A stretch of 64,000 bases of DNA from contig CM051462.1 in assembly GCA_028095005.1 (NCBI GenBank), forward strand, positions 86,873,846 to 86,937,845, written 5' to 3'. The first letter of the stretch is position 1. Every line of letters starts with the position of its first letter. Source of the DNA: Rhynchospora pubera. Lineage: Eukaryota > Streptophyta > Magnoliopsida > Poales > Cyperaceae. The notes below the pieces were generated by a model. That model was not told the DNA's origin, did not search any database, and saw only the letters and a program-made list of their open reading frames with translations. Both the position numbers and the translations under genes were made by a program. This document shows positions 55,991-64,000 of the stretch, one piece after another.

Positions 55991-57034
55991 GGAGTCGTAT
56001 CCTCTGCTGACCTTTAAAGGTCGGCAGAGGGCAGACCTTGCACCACATTCGTTGGATCACGATCCAACGAGGCGTACAGAAAAAGAAGAAAATTTCAGTC
56101 TCTCGACCCTTGCCCCTGCCCGAGTCCCCGTTTCCTGGTAAAAAAAAAAAAATCTCCGATTTTCACTCAATTCCTGCCAAAATTCTTCTAGCTCGGTAAA
56201 AAATCTCTCTTTGCAGTTCTAGTTTCGCTCACTAAATCTCTCCGCAGTCTCCTTTCTACTTGTCAGGGAAATTAGCCAGGAAACAGCGTCAAGAGAATAG
56301 TTCAATGTTCTAATTTTCACTCGCATCTCCTTTCGACTTGTCAGGTGTGTTTTATACATACCTCTATGCACATTATTTTTTGTCGATTTAGCCTGAAATT
56401 GCTATGTAGTAAGTGATTTAGCCTAAATTTGCTATACATACCACTATCCTCAAGGTTGTTTGAGGATACTATGCAGTTGGTAATTTCATTAATAATTTTT
56501 TTGTTAATGGTTTTTAGGCTATGACTGAACACATAGAACAACAATTTCAGGCTACGACTGAACAAATGGAGCAAATGGGTACTACAATAGAGACACAACC
56601 AAAGCTCAGTATTTGGATTTGCTATGCTGATGGTTTGACCTTGTGATTCACCTATTCTTTTTCTTCATTGTGTTGTGGCTGATTTCTACTATTCTACTCT
56701 CGTACTAGTTGGTGGCATCCCCACCAATGGAGTCATACGCACCACAAACTAACCACACCATTGAACTCCTCCTACTCTCGTGATGCTAAGGAGTCCAAGC
56801 TGATGGTTTCCGGTGAACAAAAATGGCCGGAAATTCTTAACGGGTTCGTAACCCGATTAGGCGACGGTTCATTTCAATTGCGATTTTGTTTTTAATTTCA
56901 TACGGAGGAGGGGGAGACATGGGCAGGGTTGCGTGCAAGGTGAGAGAGTTTTATTTTTTCTTTCATTCTCGCGCGTTGGATACGAATCGAACAGATCTAG
57001 TAAAAGGTCTGTCCTCTGCAGAGGATACAACTCC
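55991..57034. mobile_element. 1.04-kb Mutator-like non-autonomous element
   Basis: TIRs GGAGTCGTATCCTCTGC and (inverted) GGAGTTGTATCCTCTGC continue into AGAGG(G/A)CAGACCTT after an 18-base palindromic insertion (TGACCTTTAAAGGTCGGC) in the left arm. A 10-base duplication with one mismatch flanks it (CTCCAGACTC 55981-55990; CTGCAGACTC 57035-57044), and the uninterrupted target is seen in copy 1 (CTCGAGACTC). The interior contains exon-like sequence with a 41-codon open frame starting MTEHIEQQFQATTEQMEQ at 56521, of unknown origin. Confidence 0.8.
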
Positions 57035-57117
57035 CTGCAGACTCCAGTTCAGCAGTTCTCTGAGGCACTTCTCTTCTCTTACTTGAAAGTTAAAACGCAG
57101 TCCAGCACCAGCAGGAC
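57035..57117 (+). repeat. Stranded fragment of the mTERF upstream region
   Basis: CAGACTCCAGTTCAGCAGTT and the following bases match 52970-53005, just before mTERF copy 1. The fragment is boxed in by two transposons. Confidence 0.75.
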
Positions 57118-59637
57118 GGAGTCGTATCCTCTGGATGGTTGATAAAAACCATCCGGTGGACGTCTCGTAATCTCGGCCGTATAATCCAAACGAATGGCTG
57201 GATCTCAAATCCATCCCAAAAAAAAAAATGCAGGTCGTATACGTATACGGCTTCGTATTCTCTTCCCCTCTTCGGATCCTCTCTCTTCTCCCACCAGTAA
57301 GCTTTTAGAGAGAAAACCTAGCTTTCGTCTCTCCATTCCAATCCGTACCCTTGCTCGCTCTGGCTCCGCCTTGATCTCCTCCCGATTGCCGCTCGAAGCA
57401 TCACTGCCTCCACCTTGATCTCCTCTCGAAGCAACTTTCTAGGATTTCACTTTCTCTCGAACCAGGTAATTCTCTCTTTTTCTTCCTTTTTTTTTTGTCT
57501 CTCTCTCTCTCTCCCGATTTTGGTGTCTCTTTTTTTTTCCGATTTTTGTTCTTTGCGTGTCACGAACTAGTTCGAGCAATTTAAATTATTTCTCATCTGG
57601 TCTTTGCAAAATTTGAGCTTCAATTTTAATTGGGGAAAGCCCTTGGGCACGAAACTTCCATTAAAGAGTAAAAATAAGTAGTACATACTACAAATCGCTA
57701 GATAAGTGCCGGTGCTACAAAAAAAAGCTGATACTGACAGCTGAAACCACCTACTACAGTCTACAAAAAGAAAAAAACCTAAACTACCAAATAGCAGACA
57801 ATACAGGAAACATTAAAGGCTTACTAAAAAAACGAAAAAGAAACTAAAAACTAAGCACCAGGCCGTAAAAGAAAAACAAAGTATTCAATCTATGGTGACC
57901 TTTACTGGACTCTTTGAAAAAAAAAAAAAACTCACTCCCATCTCTGCATTTCTCCAGTCTTGCTGGTACAACTCCATCAGTGGTCATTAGGTTTTGAGGT
58001 ATCATGTGTGGTTGTTTGAGAGGTTATATATCATATGTCATCTGTGCAACTGCAATCTAACAAATGAATAGGTAAATCTGAAATCTAATTAGTACCCATC
58101 AACTTTTGTCTTACATAATTATCAACTTCTGTCTTACATAATTATCAACCTCTGACAGAGAAATTAACTTTTTTTTTGGCTTTGGGTTTATTATTTGATT
58201 GAGAAATGAAAGCAAGGGATGAGGGAAGCTGTTTATCACCAAAGGAGGTGTCATGCATTTGCGCACCAAATTAACTTCCAGAAGGGGTGATGCTTTTAGT
58301 GAATTCGGAACACCTGATGAAGTCAGTTTCAAAGTCAAGGAAGAGATATATAGATAACCAGAACACCTGATGAGTCTATTTCAAAGTACATTAAAATTAG
58401 GGAGTTCCTATTGTGGGTCAACACTTTGTATAGAAATGAATTGAAGCAAATATGCTGTTTGTACTTACTTTTTTTTTTCTCTACAAACGTCTCTCAATTG
58501 ATATCTTTTTTTTTGTTACATATATGAATATATTTCTCTTTCAAAATCTGATATAGTACTGATGTAAATTCAGCGAAGGGTATTGATGTAGAATATAAAG
58601 CTGATTTGTATTTGCTAGCGATTTAAATTCTCTTTCAAAATCTTTTTTTGTATTATTTTGTTGGGTTGCAATGAGAGTAATACTTAGATTTCTCATTATT
58701 GAAACTTTGTCATCTTATATTTAGTTGAATTGAATATATCTTGCTCAAGTCAGTGTCTCAGTGATGTACACTAACTGGTACGAAGAATCGGTACCTGACA
58801 CATACCAGTTGGGTTTGAAACTTAATTATCTTTTAACAAGCAAAACTTGCAACAAGGTTATTATCTCCCTGGATTTCACTTAAGACTTAAGTTAAATCCA
58901 CTTATGACTTGTTGAGTTTTGCTTTATAGCACTATGATTAAGCTTATTTTAACACCAAAATGATCTGTACTTATTTCTACTTTTACCAATCTCATTTGCA
59001 AATCAGGATTTCATTTTCAACAGATGAAGAGTATTTTTTTGGCACATACAACACATGTAATAAGATAATTAAATATAATATGAAGTTTAATAAAACAAGC
59101 TCAATTAAAACATAAATGCACAGATATAGTTACAATGAAACATAAAGAAAGTATAATTTCAGTAATATAGCACAAGTAGCATTGATCATTTAGAAAGTAT
59201 ATTCTTAAAAGTCAGAAAGTAAGGATCTTTACAAACCAAAAATACAATCTCTTAATAGCAAAATATTTCTATACCAGAATATAACACATTCATCGTCTTT
59301 TAACTCTTTAAGACACAATCAATTTTACAACACCACTTTACAAATTCAATAAAATTTCTAACATCACAAATGCCTAAAACCAATTTGGTTCTTAGCTTGT
59401 GCCAAATATCATTAAAGCGTAAAATTTGATGATATCAATAATTATACAAGTAACAAAATATATCTGTTATCAAAATATCTCTCTACCTTTCCTATCAGTA
59501 CCCAAAATACCCTTTCTAAATCTATAACAAAAGTTAGCATATTTAATCGAAATCCACCATTTTGTTCTGACTACAATAAGAAAAAAAAAATAAAAGAGTT
59601 TATTTCATCCTGAAATCAAACATGATAGAAATCAGGC

Positions 59638-59763
59638 CAAGTCTTCTTCACTATTATTTTCTTCTTCTACATTTTTTTCCTTCTGTTTGATCTCAGTACT
59701 TTCTTCTACTTCCATTTGCTCCAAAGCTTCATTCTTCCTTTCGTGTTCCTTAGCTTCAGGTAG
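59638..59763 (-). pseudogene. Acidic/coiled C-terminal exon fragment inside the MULE
   Basis: After an acceptor-like ATTAG the minus strand reads PEAKEHERKNEALEQMEVEE, then a Lys/Glu-rich tail ending NNSEEDLA and a stop. Codon structure and the splice-like boundary suggest a captured last exon. I do not recognise the parent gene. Confidence 0.35.
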
Positions 59764-60404
59764 CTAATACAAATACAACAAATGGTTAGCAAATTGATCT
59801 TCAGATGGCACAATCATCCATGAAACCAACATAGGGGTCGGTCATCATTTTGTACACAACCATTGTCACTTGACCAACAATTTGATATTCAGAAGATATT
59901 TGCTATAATAATATCAATTAAAATTACTACAAATGACACTATGAAATTGCTACTAAACATTATACAATGCATCAAAAGCCTGAAATTGGTGAACAATTAG
60001 TGCTGGTGAACAATGACCTAACTAGTGTACCAGTAATGCTTTATGTCAGTACCTAATCAATTTATCTCACATAAAATTACAAACGAATTAGGGAGGCAAA
60101 TGTAAGTTTAATTAAGGCAATCAAGTAAACAACTAAATGGCTCAGGGTTTAGCGTATACAAGCAAATCAATACTTAACAAGAAAACAATGATTTTGCCCA
60201 TTTAAGTATCACAGATTCACGACATCTAGTTATATACATGATGCATCTCAATATTTTGTCTAGGTGCATGTCCTAATTATTCAATGTAGGTCTCTAAATT
60301 TCTTGTCGAGGTGCATAAAAAGGATCTAAGTATTATTAAAGTAGTACACAGATTTACAATTATTTCAATGAATCACAACCTAGACCAATTGTAACCATGT
60401 CAAG

Positions 60405-60626
60405 ATGGATTCTGCCATTCTTGAGAAGGCGAGAACGAATGACCCAGATGAAGGCTCGTCGATGGGGTCCGCTGGCACAGGGCCGCGCAAGAGAGGGAGA
60501 GGCGGATCAAACGGGACGACCGTCATCGACGGTGAGTATCCTGCCACGTCATCGGCCCAGATTGGAGGACCGGTGGGATATTTACTTCGCCTTCAAGCTC
60601 GACTATCGCCTTCTTTCTCTCTCTAA
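60405..60626 (+). pseudogene. Captured exon-like fragment inside the MULE
   Basis: From ATG in good context (AAGATGG) the frame reads MDSAILEKARTNDPDEGSS, then a basic GPRKRGRGG stretch, and meets a consensus donor ATCGACG|GTGAGT near 60530. GC-rich relative to its surroundings. Parent gene not recognised. Confidence 0.35.
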
Positions 60627-60862
60627 GAGCTCACGGTAGGAGAAAGATATCCGATCTGATCGGATACAGGATACGAAGAGAGGAAATACGAAAGAGAAGC
60701 CGTATACTGCTTTTTTTTTTATTCTTTTAATGGAGACTGAGATCTCACCGTTCATAACTTCATATAAATCGGACAGCTCACTTTACAAGGACGTCCAGTG
60801 GATGTTTTTATTAGAGCCATCCAGAGGATACGACTCCCCAGGGCCAGCAGGACCGAATTCGC

Positions 60863-61024
60863 ATCCTCTGGATGGCCATCCAGTGGATGGTTCGATCTCA
60901 GCCGTCTGATTTAATCTCAATGGCTATAAATGCCCCGTGCATGATACTAAGATTGATAGGCCCGAAAAAATCTAACCGTTTAGATTAAATCAGACGGCTC
61001 GTATCGAGAGACGTCCACTGGATG
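60863..61024. mobile_element. MITE directly upstream of mTERF copy 2
   Basis: CATCCTCTGGATGG / CCATCCAGTGGATGG at the left and GTCCACTGGATGG at the right, with inner inverted arms GCCGTCTGATTTAATCT. Related to the elements at 10199 and 45586, and in its ends to the large MULE at 57118. Its right end lies about 80 bases before the mTERF start codon. Confidence 0.65.
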
Positions 61025-61101
61025 GTTGAATACAACCAACCAGGTAACGAAGTCAAAATTGGTCAAAACCCTCAGCACTCCTCATCTTGTAGACTTGTAC
61101 A

Positions 61102-62328
61102 ATGTCTATGAATCTCTTTCTGAGGCACCTGGGACCTTTCCACCTCCCTCCTCCTTCTCCTGCTCCTTCTCCTTCTCTTTCTCCTTCTCCTTCTCCTTCT
61201 CCTTCTCTTCCCATTTCTCTTTCCCTCCATCGCATTCGCCTCCTCTCCACCGCTGCCACTCGAACTCGAGTTCCACCTCCAAACCCTCAATTTGCTGTCC
61301 AGTACCTCATCCAATCCTGCGGTCTTCCTCCCGACAAAGCTCTTCGGGCATCCAAGTACATCCCCTACCTTAAATCCCCCGATAAGCCCGACGAAGTACT
61401 TCTGTTCCTCAGACAGACCGGCATAAACGAGTCTGACATAAGAGTTGCTGTGTCCCGGAACCCTCGCATACTTTGCTCCCATGTGGAGAAGAACTGGAAA
61501 CCAAATGTATCAAAGCTACAGGAGCTCGGCTTCTCCATCGAAGACATCTCTCGCATCATTTCCCGCAGCCCTGGTGTGTTCTGTTTAAATTTTGTTCCAA
61601 AAATCAATTTCTGGATGGGGGCTCTTGGCTCAGTAGACAATCTCTCTGCGGTCCTGAAAAGGGATGGGCTACTACTCAATTGCAGCTTGGAGAAGGTGGC
61701 TGTGCCTAACATGTCTTTCCTTCAAGAACAATGTGGTATGTCTGTTCCACAAATTGTTCGGCTGATTAAGTCAGCTCCCAGATTGATCAGATCTAGCCCT
61801 GACGCTCTAAAGATTAAAGCTAAAAGAGCTGAGGAACTGGGGGTCAGATGTCCATCACCAATGTTTCTGTATGCATTAATTATTGTTAGCTTTCTGTCCC
61901 AATGCATCATAGATGCAAGGCTAAATAACTTGAAAAGTTTCGGACTTTCACAGAAGGAGCTAAGCACCCTTGTAACCAAAATTCCTCTTGTATTGACTCA
62001 ACCAGAGGAAGTGATAGGCCGTAAAGTAGAATTTCTGACAAAGGAGGTGGGCTGTGATAAGTTGTCCATTCTCAGTAATGTATCTCTCCTCACATGCAGC
62101 CTGGAGAAGCGGCTGATTCCACGGAACCTTGTCAGGAAGCTTCTGGAGTCGAAAGGGCTTCCAGTGGCAAATCTCAAGTTTGTTTCTTTTGTAATACCAA
62201 ATGAGAAGAGGTTTTTGGAGAGGTTTGTTATGCCATATGAGGATGTTATTCCTGGACTCCATCGTGCATATGCTGATGCTTGTGCTGGCAAAGTTGCGGT
62301 CATTGAAGATGAAGGGCTTAGGACTTAG
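61102..62328 (+). CDS. mTERF copy 2 (organellar transcription termination factor family)
   Basis: Intact single-exon gene, 408 residues, starting MSMNLFLRHLG. The N-terminal ~70 residues are Pro/Ser/Leu/Arg-rich without acids (RIRLLSTAATRTRVPPP), as in mitochondrial or plastid transit peptides. mTERF repeats follow from about residue 72 (SCGLPPDKALRASKYI) to 390: FLRQTGINESDIRVAVSRNP, GFSIEDISRIISRSP, GMSVPQIVRLIKSAPRLI, GLSQKELSTLVTKIPLVL, each with the conserved Pro near the end. Length fits small plant mTERFs. The upstream ~45 bases match copy 1; beyond that lie a MITE and a MULE, so the promoter may have changed. Upstream in-frame starts are not needed: this ATG is the first that opens into the domain. 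Confidence 0.92.
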   Translation: MSMNLFLRHLGPFHLPPPSPAPSPSLSPSPSPSPSLPISLSLHRIRLLSTAATRTRVPPPNPQFAVQYLIQSCGLPPDKALRASKYIPYLKSPDKPDEVLLFLRQTGINESDIRVAVSRNPRILCSHVEKNWKPNVSKLQELGFSIEDISRIISRSPGVFCLNFVPKINFWMGALGSVDNLSAVLKRDGLLLNCSLEKVAVPNMSFLQEQCGMSVPQIVRLIKSAPRLIRSSPDALKIKAKRAEELGVRCPSPMFLYALIIVSFLSQCIIDARLNNLKSFGLSQKELSTLVTKIPLVLTQPEEVIGRKVEFLTKEVGCDKLSILSNVSLLTCSLEKRLIPRNLVRKLLESKGLPVANLKFVSFVIPNEKRFLERFVMPYEDVIPGLHRAYADACAGKVAVIEDEGLRT

Positions 62329-63290
62329 GAGTATCTCAAGGTGACTTTCTTGGACGATTTGGCACTGCATTTATATTTCACCAAGTTAGATTCATTTTTT
62401 TTTTGTCATTGCTTTTTTTAAAAAGCTTATCTAGGGAGCAACACCTTGTAACTCTACTATTTAGGTCAACGAGATGAATTAAGGAACAGTCTAGTGACTG
62501 TAGGATGTCTTAATCTATCGGTTCTTTGGGTTGAGTTGCAATGCAAAGTTCTTAGTACTCAATTATAGTTCTTTCTTAAATAACATGGTACGGAATATGT
62601 TACCAACCATCCTATCAGAAGAACACCTAATATGAAGAAAAGTGTCTTTTAAAACTCTACTTCCTATTATAAATAAAACCTGTAGAAAATGTATTTGCAT
62701 GAGTAATTGTAATATATATACTCATCCCATGTGTGCCTTCATCGTACTTATTACAAGATTAGCACCCACTGCCTTTTACGTCAGTAACATTTGTCTCGTA
62801 GTACAACAAGGTGCAGCTGGTGCACTAATATTAATAAATACCATGCCATAAAACTGTCATGGGGCAAGACCAATATTCTTACAGCACTAATCATAAGGAT
62901 TACGGTACATTCATAATGATTGGTGTGATTCAAGTTGTGGATGACTGATCACATTATTTCGGAACCAATGTTATCAAGAACTGAAAAAAAAATGGATAAT
63001 AATTGGTAAAACAGGAATTTCTTTCACATAGTTTACGTTTACATTTTTTTTATATTATATTTTAGTGTAGTTGGAAGTTGGATTGCTTGCCAATCTTTCA
63101 TTTAAACATAAAAGAAGAATACATATACAGAAGAAGGGAGCCTTATATGCGATATCATGAATTTGGATTTTCCAGACAGCTGGTGGGTTGGTGTGTGCAA
63201 ATGTTATTTATTCTTATAATACCCCTGGTTGCTTGGATTGGATGAATACTTTTAGTAGGATGGTTATACTTTTGATGCCAGATCAGTAGT
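62329..63290 (+). other. 3' flank of mTERF copy 2
   Basis: The first ~650 bases match the 3' flank of copy 1. No gene recognised in the remainder. Confidence 0.5.
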
Positions 63291-63324
63291 TGGTTGTGCA
63301 ATAGGAGTAATCATACATTTTAGT

Positions 63325-63500
63325 ATCGTACGATTCACGTAGCGAATCGTACGTAGCGGTACGAGTCAAAGGCCAATCGAGACGAACCGTGCCTCTGTAT
63401 CGCCGACCCTTGGTATCGCTGGGATCGTAAGCGCGACGGCGTGCGATTCGCGTATCGTATCGATGCGTACGATATGAGCGATACGATGTCGACCAATCAG
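63325..63500. repeat. CpG-rich palindromic patch (CGTACGATTCGCG words)
   Basis: Repeated, mutually inverted words such as TCGTACGATTC, GAATCGTACG, CGTATCGTATCGATGCG and GCGATACGA make a self-complementary CpG-dense block in AT-rich surroundings. Confidence 0.55.
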
Positions 63501-63639
63501 AACGCAAGAGTGCCGAGTGCCGACCGGAAAATGTGAATGGGAAAGGGAAGGAGGAGAAACCGACATGTGGGGCCCTTATTAATTGATGAACTGGGCTCAA
63601 GTGGGCTTTATCCACTGTTTGTCTTTTCCAGTTTTCCTT

Positions 63640-64000
63640 ATAATTTATATATATTACATAGTATAATAATAATAATAATAATAATATAATACAATATAAT
63701 GATTATGATAATTATAATTTATATAATATATATTATAATATTTTATAAATAATATAATAATTAATAATGAATATGAACATTATAATAATATAATATTATA
63801 CAAGTACAATATAATGAATAAAATGACTACAATTTTTATATTTTATATAGTAAAAATGATATAATAATGATAATAATAATACAATAATTTATAATCTAAT
63901 TTTATAATTTATACAGATGATGTTACTAAAAAACAATTAGATAGATTATATAGTAATAACCAATAGTCATAGACTACACCTAATGATGTCTAGAGTGATA
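63640..64000. repeat. AT-only microsatellite-like right edge
   Basis: (TAA)n, TATAATAT and ATAATAATG runs to the window end; no gene. Confidence 0.6.

Larger units (their letters stand above)
57118..60837. mobile_element. 3.7-kb long-TIR Mutator-like element with gene-like fragments
   Basis: Both ends read GGAGTCGTATCCTCTGGATG going inward, and similarity continues for about 150 bases or more (TGGACGTC, GTATACGGCTTC, CCTCTCTTCG). Flanks share 16 bases with two mismatches (57102-57117, 60838-60853), longer than usual for Mutator. The left interior has a 5'-UTR-like stretch ending in a donor CCAG|GTAATTC (57466/57467). The right interior has coding-like pieces (59638-59763 on -, 60405-60530 on +). 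No transposase was seen. This composition is that of a Pack-MULE. Confidence 0.7.

Noticed and set aside
63283..63615. Minus-strand Arg/Tyr-rich frames at the CpG patch
   Set aside because: They reflect the palindromic CGTACG-type repeats, with no domain.

Overview
This is a nuclear, AT-rich plant (flowering plant) window. The genes have short GT-AG introns and belong to plant families: type-I pectin methylesterases (PMEs) with inhibitor pro-domains, MATH-BTB proteins, a BAHD/HCT-like acyltransferase and organellar mTERF proteins. The spaces between genes are filled with Copia, LINE, SINE, hAT, Mutator and Harbinger-type debris and many MITEs. I cannot name the species. There are no bacterial, viral or organelle-genome features, no rRNA genes, no real tRNA genes and no CRISPR array.

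Layout. 0.9-4.7 kb: decayed Ty1/Copia relic (+). 5.5-8.5 kb: PME-A (-), four exons, with an unusual ~300-residue Gly-rich insertion between signal peptide and pro-domain. 10.6-20.2 kb: PME-B (-), a paralogue with identical exon 2 and exon 3 lengths; its third intron is about 7.6 kb and holds a nested MITE pair, other MITEs and a very young, structurally chimeric Copia element (14657-18103; LTRs differ by one base by eye; 5-bp TSD). 20.3-33.4 kb: gene-free; MITEs, a SINE nested in a MITE, a 1.5-kb foldback element (25399-26900), hairpin elements and AT-rich sequence. 33.5-48.3 kb: tandem MATH-BTB cluster on +: copy 1 frameshifted, copy 2 intact, copy 3 a pseudogene split by a 540-bp hAT-type insertion, copy 4 intact and divergent. 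A 1.8-kb Harbinger-like element with three internal tandem repeats lies between copies 1 and 2. 49.2-50.1 kb: BAHD pseudogene (-) without its first exon. 50.3-62.3 kb: tandemly duplicated mTERF locus (+): a relic, copy 1 with a frameshifting 55-bp deletion in its transit-peptide region, and an intact copy 2. The ancestral upstream sequence of copy 2 has been cut away from its coding region by about 5 kb of nested Mutator-like insertions. 62.3-64 kb: a CpG-rich inverted-repeat patch and AT microsatellite.

The probably functional genes are PME-A, PME-B, MATH-BTB copies 2 and 4, and mTERF copy 2. They do not form one pathway: the PMEs act on wall pectin, the MATH-BTB proteins are expected CUL3 ubiquitin-ligase adaptors, and the mTERF is expected in mitochondria or plastids. 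The main theme is local gene duplication followed by decay through transposon insertion, small frameshifts and displacement of promoters. All alignments here were made by eye; identities and boundaries are approximate unless a TSD or splice site fixes them.
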